The notes beneath the pieces were generated by a model. That model was not told the origin of the DNA and did not search any database. It saw nothing but the letters and a program-made list of their open reading frames with translations. Made by a program: the position numbers and the translations under genes. Source: CALAGJ01 sp964293305 (GTDB taxonomy: Bacteria; Bacteroidota; Bacteroidia; Chitinophagales; Chitinophagaceae). From it: a stretch of DNA of 62,678 nt. Positions 53,578 through 61,698 of this stretch are shown one piece after another (positions within the stretch are counted from its first letter, which is position 1; each line of letters starts with the position of its first letter). Location of the stretch: contig CAXYYO010000019.1 in NCBI GenBank assembly GCA_964293305.1, positions 1-62,678 on the forward strand, read 5' to 3'.

Positions 53578-54459
53578 TTAAGCGATGCCCCTGCCGTAGC
53601 CAACCGTATCTCGGTAAGTTTGCGGCGAAACATCCGCATTGATTTTAAAAAAACGGCTGAAATAATATTCATCTTCATAACCCAGTTCCGACGCAATTGT
53701 TTTAATGGGTTTATTGGTAAGAAAGAGTTCCCTTTTAGCTTCAATAACTATCCGTTCGTTTATTAAATGTGAAAGAGTTTTGTTGAAATGCGTTTTAGTG
53801 ATTTTTGCCAGCGCCTTATGCGAAATATTCAGCAGTTCTGCATATTCAGCGGGTGAGTGCTTTGTTTTAAAATGGCCTTCTATGTGAATCCGCAGGTCTT
53901 TTATCATTTTTGGGTCTTTACCGCCGCCTGTTGCTTTTTGTGCTTCAAGCTGCTGCTTTGTCTTTAACCTTGATCCGCAGATTAAAAACAATTTCATCAG
54001 GCACACAATGGCTTCATGCTGCGCCAGCCGTGGGTTGGTCATTTCAGCATTTATTTGCTGTATCAGCATACTCATAATTTGTTTTTCCTCATCGCTCAAT
54101 ATTACATAAGGCAACTGAAAAATATTATGAAACAAAACGCCACGGCAGGATACTTCTTCCTGGTGCTGATGGATGCAATAAAAATCAGGGTGAAAATTCA
54201 GGACGACCCCTTCAAATTCGTCATTGGGCATAAACATAAACGGTTCAAAAGGAGAGAAAGCAAAAAGCATATCTTCCTTAAAACCGTATTCAGAAAAATT
54301 AGCCCTGATATCTCCTCTCCCCTTTTTAACCCAAATAACCGAATAATAATTTACCCGCTGCAGGTGGTCGAAAAAACTATTGTCTTTAAAAAACGCCAGC
54401 CTGAAGCCAAGGTTGCCGTTTTGAGGATTGGCTATTGTATAAGATTGCTTGTCGTACAT
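53578..54459 (-). CDS. AraC-family transcriptional regulator
   Basis: 293 residues. N-terminal cupin-like sensing domain (about 1-150, 'NPQNGNLGFRLAFFKDNSFF', 'YYSVIWVKKGRGDIRANFSE') and C-terminal double helix-turn-helix (about 190-290, 'SPAEYAELLNISHKALAKIT', 'KTIASELGYEDEYYFSRFFK'). It probably controls the adjacent oxidative/detoxification genes, since it is divergent from nothing and close to the thioredoxin-type gene. A fragment of a related N-terminus occurs at 49143. Confidence 0.88.
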   Translation of the reverse strand: MYDKQSYTIANPQNGNLGFRLAFFKDNSFFDHLQRVNYYSVIWVKKGRGDIRANFSEYGFKEDMLFAFSPFEPFMFMPNDEFEGVVLNFHPDFYCIHQHQEEVSCRGVLFHNIFQLPYVILSDEEKQIMSMLIQQINAEMTNPRLAQHEAIVCLMKLFLICGSRLKTKQQLEAQKATGGGKDPKMIKDLRIHIEGHFKTKHSPAEYAELLNISHKALAKITKTHFNKTLSHLINERIVIEAKRELFLTNKPIKTIASELGYEDEYYFSRFFKINADVSPQTYRDTVGYGRGIA

Positions 54460-54631
54460 GGAAACTAGTTTACAATTACAACTAATAAAGGCCGTTAAAA
54501 ATAGTTATTTTATACCAATGCTTCCAGTATGATCTTTTGGTCTAACAGAAACTTTTTCACATAAAGGAAATGCAAGTATCCACATTATATTATAACCGGA
54601 AGTGGTTTTGGAATTTTATATCCACAGTCGG

Positions 54632-55570
54632 TTATTTAGAATTGCTGACGGTTAAAAATCTACGAACTGTGTCTGCAATCTCCCCACTATAACTTTCCAA
54701 AGCAAAATGCCCTGTATCAAACAAATAAAATTCCAGGTTCTTTAAATCCTTTTTATAGGCATTTGCTCCGCTTACAGGAAATATATGGTCGTTCTTACCC
54801 CAAACAATCAATGTTTTTGGTTGGTGTTTTCTGAAATAAGCCTGCCACCTTGGATACAAAACCAAATTAGTTTGATAATCATAAAACATGGCCAATTGAA
54901 TTTTATCATTTTCCGGTTTTGTTAAGTGGCGCATATCCACTTCCCAGTTATCAGGACTGATTACCGATGTGTTCTTAACGCCATGGGTGTATTGCCATTT
55001 TAATCCTGCCATGCTGTGAAAACCTTCCAATATTTTTTCTGTTTCCTTATCGTTTTTGTTTTTCCAGTAAATTTTAAATGGATCCCAGAAAGTTTCTAAT
55101 CCTTCTTCATAAGCATTGCCGTTTTGAATAATCAATGATTGTATTTTTTCCGGATTCCTTTCTGCGATACGAAAACCAATGGGCGCCCCATAATCCATCA
55201 GGTATAAACTGTATTTATCAATTTTTAATTCGTTGATAAATTTCTCCATCAATGAAGAAACATTTTCGAAAGTGTAGGCAAATTTATCCATAGGCGGCTG
55301 TTCGCTTCTTCCATAGCCGGGATAGTCGGGAGCCACCAAATGATATTTATCAGAAAGATCTTCTATTAAATTCCGGTATTGGAATGATGATGTGGGATAG
55401 CCATGTAGCAGCACAAGTGTGGGTGCTTCTGTAATCCCGGCTTCACGATAAAAAATTTCCACGCCGTCAATTTTTACGGTGTGATAAGTGGTGTTGCCAA
55501 AGTTTTGTGCCGTCAGTGACTGAATAGATAATACAGCCATTGCAACCAGTACTAATAATTTATTTTTCAT
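54632..55570 (-). CDS. Exported alpha/beta hydrolase (haloalkane dehalogenase/epoxide hydrolase-like)
   Basis: 312 residues. Signal peptide to about 21 ('SIQSLTAQ'). Oxyanion-site 'LHGYPTSSFQYRNLIEDLS', then 'VAPDYPGYGRSEQP' and the nucleophile elbow 'SLYLMDYGAPIGFRIAERNP' with Asp as the likely nucleophile (about 135), which points to the dehalogenase/epoxide hydrolase branch and not to a Ser esterase. 'IVWGKNDHIFPVSGA' carries the acid, and the terminal His lies in 'DTGHFALE'. Substrate not predictable. GAPDH follows 47 bp upstream on the same strand. Confidence 0.88.
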   Translation of the reverse strand: MKNKLLVLVAMAVLSIQSLTAQNFGNTTYHTVKIDGVEIFYREAGITEAPTLVLLHGYPTSSFQYRNLIEDLSDKYHLVAPDYPGYGRSEQPPMDKFAYTFENVSSLMEKFINELKIDKYSLYLMDYGAPIGFRIAERNPEKIQSLIIQNGNAYEEGLETFWDPFKIYWKNKNDKETEKILEGFHSMAGLKWQYTHGVKNTSVISPDNWEVDMRHLTKPENDKIQLAMFYDYQTNLVLYPRWQAYFRKHQPKTLIVWGKNDHIFPVSGANAYKKDLKNLEFYLFDTGHFALESYSGEIADTVRRFLTVSNSK

Positions 55571-55617
55571 CTTTTTTTGGTTTTATTTTTCTAAATATTT
55601 TTTTATTGAACGGGCCG

Positions 55618-56607
55618 TTATATTTCTTTTATCTGCCTTATCATCTGGTTGGTAAATCCCCACTCATTATCATACCAAGCCATTACTTTTATCAGGTCAC
55701 CATCCACCACTCTTGTCATTTCCAAATCAACCACAGCAGCAAATGGGCTTTTAATCATATCAGAAGAAACTAAGGGTTCATTGGTTGTATCTATTACCAG
55801 TTTATACCTTTCTGTTTTTGATTCTTCTTTGAGTATGTTATTTATTTCTTCCACGGAAGTATTTCTTGCTGCAATAAATGTGATATCAGAAATGGAGCCT
55901 GTTGGTACTGGTGTACGAACCGCCACGCCGTCAAACTTTCCTTCAAACTGAGGCAATGCTTTTGTTACTGCAATAGCGGCACCGGTGGCCGCAGGAGATA
56001 AGTTTAATCCTGCCGCCCTGCCCATACGTAATTCTTTTTTAGAAGGAGCATCCACCAATGTTTGCGAAGCAGTAAAAGCATGTGTGGTATTGAGGATTGC
56101 TTTTTTTATGCCAATCCTTCTGTCTAATATTTCTACCAGCGGAGCAATATTGTTAGTAGTGCAACTGCCGCAGGTAAAGATGGCGGTTTTGCCATCAGCA
56201 GTATTTACTCCATGTACAACAGTTGGGGTATTCTTGCTTTTTGTTGGCCCGGTAATCACCACTGTTTTTGCTCCGGCATAAATATGTTTTTCAGCATCTT
56301 CCCTGTTGGTAAATAATCCGGTGCTTTCAATGGCCACATCTATGTTTAAAGCTGCCCAGGGAAGTTTTGCCGGGTCTCTTTCAGATACAAAAACAATCTC
56401 TTTTCCATTTACATGCAGGTGGTTATTGTGAACCGCTACTTCATGTTCATATCTGCCATATACGCTATCGTATTTTAAAAGATAGGTTGCATTTTCCAAA
56501 GACATTAAATCGTTGATGGCCACCAGTTCCAGTTCAGGAGTTTCCATTATTACTTTTAAAGCAGCACGGCCAATCCTGCCAAAGCCATTTATTGCAATAC
56601 GTTTCAT
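55618..56607 (-). CDS. gap: Glyceraldehyde-3-phosphate dehydrogenase, type I
   Basis: 329 residues. NAD-binding Rossmann start 'MKRIAINGFGRIGRAALKVI', catalytic Cys in 'FTCGSCTTNNIAPLVEI' (about 150), 'THAFTASQTL' with the catalytic His, and 'AWYDNEWGFTNQMIRQI' at the C-terminus. It oxidises G3P to 1,3-bisphosphoglycerate. Its place among stress genes and away from pgk suggests a second, specialised copy (for example for stress or gluconeogenic conditions); this is inference. Confidence 0.93.
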   Translation of the reverse strand: MKRIAINGFGRIGRAALKVIMETPELELVAINDLMSLENATYLLKYDSVYGRYEHEVAVHNNHLHVNGKEIVFVSERDPAKLPWAALNIDVAIESTGLFTNREDAEKHIYAGAKTVVITGPTKSKNTPTVVHGVNTADGKTAIFTCGSCTTNNIAPLVEILDRRIGIKKAILNTTHAFTASQTLVDAPSKKELRMGRAAGLNLSPAATGAAIAVTKALPQFEGKFDGVAVRTPVPTGSISDITFIAARNTSVEEINNILKEESKTERYKLVIDTTNEPLVSSDMIKSPFAAVVDLEMTRVVDGDLIKVMAWYDNEWGFTNQMIRQIKEI

Positions 56608-56622
56608 TTTTTTATTTATTGA

Positions 56623-57057
56623 TTAAGCAGTAGCTGCTTTTAATGATTTACTATAACCATGCAGTATTAAAACCAGGGGTATGGCGTAAGCCCAATGCCT
56701 TACCATTGATACAAGGGGCAAATTGGCGTCTAATTTTGTTCCTGCAATACCTGCCCCCAATAACGGAAACATAAAGAACCAAACCAATGCTACCGTTTCT
56801 GCACTTACAAAAGTTAAAGCCCTTACCCAGTTAGGCCCCCAGAGTGATGGAGCAATACCAGCATACAATACAGCAATTAAAATTCCATTTGAATAATGGC
56901 CCGCCACACCAAACGCTAAACCCATTTCTGTTTTTGCGCCAATGATTCCTGCTATATCCCACCATTGCCCAGTGAAGAAATATCCAACGATGTCGAATGC
57001 TAATGTGCCTGCAATACCTGCAGCTACGGCTTTAAGCCAGTTGATTTTGTTATTCAT
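56623..57057 (-). CDS. Small integral membrane protein (DUF6789-like, unassigned)
   Basis: 144 residues with four TM segments (about 8-27, 50-68, 78-100, 118-136), starting 'MNNKINWLKAVAAGIAGTLA'. No catalytic motif. Its general layout is like DUF6789-type membrane proteins, but the family was not confirmed. It sits 15 bp upstream of gap and likely shares a transcript. Confidence 0.7.
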   Translation of the reverse strand: MNNKINWLKAVAAGIAGTLAFDIVGYFFTGQWWDIAGIIGAKTEMGLAFGVAGHYSNGILIAVLYAGIAPSLWGPNWVRALTFVSAETVALVWFFMFPLLGAGIAGTKLDANLPLVSMVRHWAYAIPLVLILHGYSKSLKAATA

Positions 57058-57084
57058 TTTATTAAATTTTTTGTGTGATTGTTT

Positions 57085-57124
57085 TTCTAAAAAAAAGCAA
57101 CGGCCCCATACAGAAACCGTTGCT
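57085..57124 (-). terminator. Terminator after the SnoaL-like gene
   Basis: AGCAACGG (57096-57103) pairs with CCGTTGCT (57117-57124), and eight T follow on the minus strand. Confidence 0.85.
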
Positions 57125-57131
57125 GATTAAA

Positions 57132-57488
57132 TTATCCGTGGTAATATCTTTCGTTTATGATTTTACCATCTTTCCAGGTGGTGGACACCACTTGCTCAAT
57201 CCTTGCAGTATCTTTTCCGTTAACCTGTAATACCAATGCCACATTGTAAAAACTATGGTTGCCGTTTACTGCTGCATTACCCACTTCGTAAGCAATAAAA
57301 CCGGTTACGTTGTTTGCTGCCTGAAAATCTGCCAGGGCTGCCTGTGCATTTGCTTTACCATTTACTACCGGGCCATTGCCTTCCTGTGTTTGCACATCAT
57401 CTGCAAAAAATTTTTCCTGTGCCGGGGCTATTTCACCCTTTTTAAGCATGTCTAAAAGAGATTCTAGGGGAACATTGTTGTTTGTCAT
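57132..57488 (-). CDS. SnoaL-like (NTF2-fold) protein
   Basis: 118 residues. A small cone-shaped NTF2 fold: 'SLLDMLKKGEIAPAQEKFFA' and 'VNGKANAQAALADFQAANNV' give the helices, and 'VALVLQVNGKDTARIEQVVS' and 'DGKIINERYYHG' the sheet. Polyketide-cyclase-like homologues bind small hydrophobic molecules; no active-site Asp/His pair is clear. A strong terminator follows directly. Confidence 0.85.
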   Translation of the reverse strand: MTNNNVPLESLLDMLKKGEIAPAQEKFFADDVQTQEGNGPVVNGKANAQAALADFQAANNVTGFIAYEVGNAAVNGNHSFYNVALVLQVNGKDTARIEQVVSTTWKDGKIINERYYHG

Positions 57489-57748
57489 TTTTATTTTTTT
57501 TTAATTTTTGTGTTTGATTGACAGTGCAAAGATGAATCAACAACAAGCCTTAAAAAATGGAGGAAGGGCGCAAGTGGATGGATGATTTTACCTATGGATA
57601 TTTCGCAAAAAACAAAAGCCGGAAAAATCTTCCAGCTATTAATCAATCCTCATAATAAAGCGAATAATAAGTAATCAATCATTTCTTAATTAAGCACTGC
57701 TTCCGCTTCCAATGTCGGAGCCAAAGGAAAATCAAGCGGTACTTTAGT

Positions 57749-58084
57749 TTAGTTATGCAAATAGTTCATCGCTGTTTTATCGCTTATTTGCAGGAAGAGG
57801 TCAACTAAATTTTCATTGGTATAACCTTGTGTATAAAAATCATCCACCAATGCTGCATCTGTATAGCCACGGTTGCGGGTGTGGCCTGCGGCTAATTTTA
57901 CCAATACATTTAATTTTGGGTTATCGGCTTTTTCTCGGCGGATGTCCAGTAATTGCCCATCTGTATAGCTCTTCATTATACCTATGATGGCGTGTGCACT
58001 TTTACAATATAAACAATTGTTCACTTCACTCACCGCCAGGTTTACCGCATCGTTTTCTTTGTTGCTTAAAGTGGTTTTGGCATT
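57749..58084 (-). pseudogene. Carboxymuconolactone decarboxylase-family gene, 5' end lost at accessory block border
   Basis: The frame is open from 58084 to a stop at 57749, but an in-frame TAA at 58085-58087 precedes it and no ATG is present. A GTG at 58033 ('MSEVNNCLYCKSAHAIIGIM') would give 94 residues. The reductase motif CLYC-x-x-x-H is intact, but the roughly 50-60 N-terminal residues of the family are missing, beginning just where block 2 starts. It may be a degraded AhpD-like gene. Confidence 0.6.
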
Positions 58085-58196
58085 TTACCTATCAAACCTT
58101 TATAGTCGAAAGATAGGTCCAAACAATAAAAAGGATTTGCAATGGAACTCTAAACCACAAATAAGTCGGTCCGTTTCCATCAAAAGTCCCTTTTTG

Positions 58197-58544
58197 TTAG
58201 TCAATGTGTTTTATAGCTGCGTAAATGTTTGCAGGAAGTATTAGTATGAAAAATGCGATTAGTAACCACGCTGTCAGAATTTGGAAAATAGGTATAAAAA
58301 GTCCAATTGCTGCTGCGATTTCAATAATGCCTGTTAAATAAACTACTTCTGTTTTGTATGGAATGAAGTCGGGCAACTTAATTGACATTCCTTTCGTAAA
58401 TGCAAAATGTCCGATTGCTGTAAACAAAAGCATTGAAGACATTGCAATACGTCCTGATAGTGCAAACTCAAAGTTTCCATAAACAAATTTTGTTGTTAAA
58501 AGCGAGCCTGCAAATACTGCAAATAATATAATTAAAGGTTTCAT
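58197..58544 (-). CDS. DoxX-family membrane protein
   Basis: 115 residues, four TMs. 'LLFTAIGHFAFTKGMSIKLP' and 'GIIEIAAAIGLFIPIFQILT' are the DoxX signature; the loop 'LPANIYAAIKHID' ends it. DoxX proteins are small electron-transfer or redox-related membrane proteins of uncertain substrate. First gene of accessory block 2, downstream of palindrome S2. Confidence 0.88.
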   Translation of the reverse strand: MKPLIILFAVFAGSLLTTKFVYGNFEFALSGRIAMSSMLLFTAIGHFAFTKGMSIKLPDFIPYKTEVVYLTGIIEIAAAIGLFIPIFQILTAWLLIAFFILILPANIYAAIKHID

Positions 58545-58599
58545 TTTATTTTTGTTTGTCGTTTTTGTTTATTTCTTTATGTTGTTCGCAACCTGTCCG

Positions 58600-58715
58600 T
58601 TAACGGTTTGCAGATTTACGAAGGTGGCGATTTCGAAGCACTTCACTGTCAACCAAGCAGAAAGTTTGATAGATGCACAAAGCTTGATTTAACAACTGAA
58701 CCGCCACTTTTGGGT
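58600..58715 (-). repeat. Palindromic element S2 (3' of the DUF1835 gene)
   Basis: Arms GGTGGCGATTTCGAAGCACT (plus strand, about 58623) and AACTGAACCGCCAC (about 58695-58708) pair. Reads in the same block order as S1 and S3. Lies directly 3' of DUF1835 on the minus strand. Confidence 0.6.
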
Positions 58716-58723
58716 AGGTGCTA

Positions 58724-59482
58724 TTATAGGCTGTGCATCTGTCTGTCATAAATGTTTTTAATTTGTAAATCTCCAAAGCCATAAATTCCTTCTCTGTCTG
58801 CAAATTCCGCAAAAACAATTTGAAATTCTTTCGACTTGGTTTCAATTATTTCTTTAACCACCTTGTCAGGTCTGCCCAAAGATTTGTCCAATGGAAATCT
58901 GTCAATATGTGCTTGACAAACATCTTCTAAATACTCAAAACAGTGAGATTGGAATTTTGCTAACTTGTTAAGTTTATCTAAGTCGCCATTTTGGTAAGCT
59001 GTCCATAAATTTTTTCCTAATTCAATGTCATCAAGCGTAAATTGAATTTTTGAATAATAAGCTTGTTCGAGTTTTTCATGATTGGCAATTCCAAATCCTT
59101 TCCAAGTGTCAATATTATTTTCAATTATCGGAAAAATTCTAAAAATTTTAAGTGTCGGTTGATTCGCAAGGATTGAGATTACAAACCACATATTTGTCTG
59201 GCAAAACAAATCGTTCTCAAACCAAAGGCAAATTTCGGAATTGTCAGGTAGGTTGTTCAGTTTTTCAAATTCACTTACTGTTTTAATGAAATATTCTTCT
59301 GTTGAAACTTTGTAAGTGTCAGCAATAAATTTTGCACGAATTGTCCAAAAATTAATAAGGTTATCGGAGTAGACATTTCCTTCAATTAAACATTCTCTAC
59401 AAACTATAAAGTCTTGATTGATTTTTGTTTGTCTTAATTGGTCAGCCAAACAGTCTCCGTTTAATATATGATATGTTGTCAT
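58724..59482 (-). CDS. DUF1835 domain protein
   Basis: 252 residues. The N-terminus 'YHILNGDCLADQLRQTKINQ' is the DUF1835 opening (NGD motif), followed by 'DFIVCRECLIEGNV' and 'SEICLWFENDLFCQTNMWFV'; a DUF3658-like C-terminal half ('FADREGIYGFGDLQIKNIYD'). Function unknown. Flanked by R1b upstream and S2 downstream. Confidence 0.85.
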   Translation of the reverse strand: MTTYHILNGDCLADQLRQTKINQDFIVCRECLIEGNVYSDNLINFWTIRAKFIADTYKVSTEEYFIKTVSEFEKLNNLPDNSEICLWFENDLFCQTNMWFVISILANQPTLKIFRIFPIIENNIDTWKGFGIANHEKLEQAYYSKIQFTLDDIELGKNLWTAYQNGDLDKLNKLAKFQSHCFEYLEDVCQAHIDRFPLDKSLGRPDKVVKEIIETKSKEFQIVFAEFADREGIYGFGDLQIKNIYDRQMHSL

Positions 59483-59507
59483 TTTTTGTTGTTGTCTTTT
59501 TTTTGCA

Positions 59508-59715
59508 TTCTGACTAACGTAAAATTATATTTTTAAATCAATTAGTTACAACACCTAATTCAGTATTAGTGATACCAAATTTAGTGATTTGTTTTTTGAT
59601 GCTGTTCACTAATCCGAGTTTTCTTTTTTCGTTGAGAAAGAGATATAATCTAATCCTTCAAAATATTGATAACACAATGCCAAAGCAACCCTGCAGCTTG
59701 CAAACAATTATATGA
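59508..59715 (-). repeat. Repeat R1, copy b (upstream of DUF1835)
   Basis: On the plus strand TTCTGACTAACGT, TTACAACACCTAATTCAGTA, and a long run with AAATATTGATAACACAATGC then AACCCTGCAGCTTGCAAACA. The last 70 bp are essentially identical to R1c. Confidence 0.8.
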
Positions 59716-59755
59716 CCGATTAGTGGCAAATGGGAAAAACAAAAATCTGGCGTAC

Positions 59756-59814
59756 TCTACAATGACAATTACCAAAAAAATATTGCCTGATTTATTTGAT
59801 TTTTTACACAGTTC
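59756..59814 (-). repeat. Repeat R3, copy b
   Basis: TGACAATTACCAAAAAAATA, TTGCCTGATTTATTTGATTT, TTTACACAG; matches R3a with one or two changes. It lies just beyond the Doc gene stop, between it and R1b. Confidence 0.7.
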
Positions 59815-59852
59815 GTTTAATTTATAGTCCTTCTTCTACAATTCCATTCTTG

Positions 59853-60293
59853 TTAAAGTTGTCTTTGCTTAGCTTCAATTATTTTAAGTTTAAGTTCATC
59901 GCTGTAATCATATTCATAAAGTATAGAATGAATTATCTCTGCTAAGAGATCTTTGTCTACTCGATTATCTGCAACATCTACTGCAATATTTTCCATTTCA
60001 ATTATGAATTTACTGACTGCAAAATCATATCCATTTACTTCCATAAAGTAAGTGGATAATGCAATAGAAGAACGTTTATTGCCGTCTGAAAATGTATGAC
60101 CTTTATTGATTGCATAAAACAAATGCGTTAACTTGACTTCAAAGTTTGTATAATACAAATCATACTGGATATGTTCTAAGATACTTTCTAATTGTCCCAA
60201 ATCACGGATACCTTGAAAACCACCCGATTTTTTTATAATATCATCGTGAACAGAAATGGCGTGGGCTGTATCGAAGTAAAGTATTTCTTGCAT
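59853..60293 (-). CDS. Doc/Fic-fold toxin (death-on-curing family)
   Basis: 146 residues. The Fic signature H-x-F-x-D-G-N-K-R is intact at His66-Arg74 ('KGHTFSDGNKRSSIALST'). The short length and 'FDTAHAISVHDDII' start fit Doc-type toxins, which phosphorylate elongation factor Tu. No inhibitory helix is visible, consistent with a separate antitoxin. It starts 4 bp after the upstream partner, so they form one operon. Confidence 0.88.
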   Translation of the reverse strand: MQEILYFDTAHAISVHDDIIKKSGGFQGIRDLGQLESILEHIQYDLYYTNFEVKLTHLFYAINKGHTFSDGNKRSSIALSTYFMEVNGYDFAVSKFIIEMENIAVDVADNRVDKDLLAEIIHSILYEYDYSDELKLKIIEAKQRQL

Positions 60294-60297
60294 AGTA

Positions 60298-61299
60298 TTA
60301 TCTGTCTTTTAAGCGTTTAAAAACATCGATACTCTCTTCAATTCTATCTTGTAATACTTTGCTTTTGTCGCCAAGAAAACGTTGATAGTCTGTTAGGTCA
60401 ATACTTCCTATGTAGTGTTTTAAGTTTTCGTGTAATACTTGCCTGAAGCCATAATCACGTGTAGCCATTTTTGTTCTGGCATTATCTATGTAAGGTTTTT
60501 GTTGAGGATGTTCTGCAAAATTTTTTATCAATTCGTCCAACTCATTTTTTTCTAGCATTCTTCCTAAAACACCAGCTTTAGTTTCCATTTCATAAGCTAA
60601 ACCTGTTTCAAAAGAAGCAATGAGGGTTAATACTTCTGCATACATTGTATCGCTTGGATTTTCTTGCTCTTCTAACTTTAGTATTTGCTTGTACTCCTTT
60701 GCATTTTCTTGGAAAATACACTTATATATTGCATCGGTATAATATGCATATTTGTAATTGCCCATATTAAGATGGCTATGTAATGCAGTAGTAAATTCCT
60801 TGCGATACAGCGGCTCTTTTATAATGTTATGAAAAAAATCTTCATCACGTTGATTTATGTATTTTGTAGAACCACCTAGGCGTTTATTTAATGTATCAAT
60901 TACTACATCCAATATTTTACTGCGCATAGCTTTAGCCATTTCACTTTCTACTAATAACATTCCTAGATTAAGAAAGGCACGAAAGTTTAATAGCCCCAAT
61001 TGTGTAGTTCTTGATTGAATATTTATGATGCCACCAAACTGTTCTTTAAAATTTTTGAGTGTATTGCCTTTAAATAATTCATACCCATTATGCTTTAGCT
61101 CTTTGTCATATTGAGATAAATATGTGTCAATGGTTGAAGTGTCTACTTTGTAAAAGTCAGCTACTTGTTCTTTAGTAAATCTAAATTCGCCTTCAAATAG
61201 CATACCTTTAACTCCTAAATATTCTTGAATATTAGAGACTGCGTCTAGATTATTTAGAATATTTTGCCTGTCAATGGCTGATGTTGTCAAATCTCTCAT
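60298..61299 (-). CDS. DNA-binding partner of the Doc toxin (RhuM-like)
   Basis: 333 residues. A helix-turn-helix-like region at 'FTKEQVADFYKVDTSTIDTY' (about 41-60), 'TQLGLLNFRAFLNLGMLLVE' (about 102-121) and a basic, helical C-terminus; this matches RhuM/virulence-type DNA-binding proteins often found next to Doc toxins in Bacteroidota. Probably the antitoxin or repressor. The inverted repeat at 61329-61356, 30 bp upstream, is a likely binding site. It lacks the small size of Phd antitoxins. Confidence 0.75.
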   Translation of the reverse strand: MRDLTTSAIDRQNILNNLDAVSNIQEYLGVKGMLFEGEFRFTKEQVADFYKVDTSTIDTYLSQYDKELKHNGYELFKGNTLKNFKEQFGGIINIQSRTTQLGLLNFRAFLNLGMLLVESEMAKAMRSKILDVVIDTLNKRLGGSTKYINQRDEDFFHNIIKEPLYRKEFTTALHSHLNMGNYKYAYYTDAIYKCIFQENAKEYKQILKLEEQENPSDTMYAEVLTLIASFETGLAYEMETKAGVLGRMLEKNELDELIKNFAEHPQQKPYIDNARTKMATRDYGFRQVLHENLKHYIGSIDLTDYQRFLGDKSKVLQDRIEESIDVFKRLKDR

Positions 61300-61328
61300 A
61301 TTTCCAAAATTTGTGGATAGATTATTGA

Positions 61329-61356
61329 TTGCTCGCCTTATAAATCAGGCGAGCAA
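61329..61356. promoter_or_regulatory. Perfect 10 bp inverted repeat, probable operator of the Doc operon
   Basis: TTGCTCGCCT (61329-61338), an 8-bp loop and AGGCGAGCAA (61347-61356), 30 bp upstream of the RhuM-like start. On the minus strand it follows TATAATTTG (a -7-like box), so a bound protein would block transcription. No T-run follows, so it is not a terminator. Confidence 0.6.
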
Positions 61357-61544
61357 ATTATAAGTTGTTGGTTTTCAATAGATAATGTTGTCTGAAAAGT
61401 TTTCGACACTTTGTTGAAAATCAAAAAATTAAGCATAAAGATTTATGGAACGAAGTTAGAGAAGTTTTGGTCACAATTGAATGCTAAAACACTAATTACA
61501 AACTAAAGTTTGATTTATACTGAACGATTTTCAGGGTTGCATAT
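61357..61544. other. Intergenic region, nothing further recognised
   Basis: AT-rich spacer between the operator and palindrome S3; no ORF above about 30 codons that looks real. Confidence 0.35.
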
Positions 61545-61660
61545 GTCGGCTCGGCGCTTGGCGAAGAAGCGGATTTCGAGGCACTAAACTGTCTGCCAGC
61601 CCTGAACTTGACACGAAGCACAAAACTTCATTTAAGCACTGAACCCGCTTTTTTGCTAAA
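61545..61660 (-). repeat. Palindromic element S3 (3' of the SMI1/KNR4 gene)
   Basis: Arms CGAAGAAGCGGATTTCGAGG (about 61562) and CACTGAACCCGCTTTTTT (about 61637-61654) pair through GCGG(A/G)-like ends. Same order of blocks as S1 and S2. Confidence 0.6.
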
Positions 61661-61698
61661 CGCCTGTTACCTGCAGGCATTCTTTGTTCTTCTGTCAT

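Noticed and set aside
58600..58845. An 81-codon minus-strand ORF overlapping the DUF1835 3' end
   Set aside because: It runs through palindrome S2 in a frame different from DUF1835 and has no homology signal.
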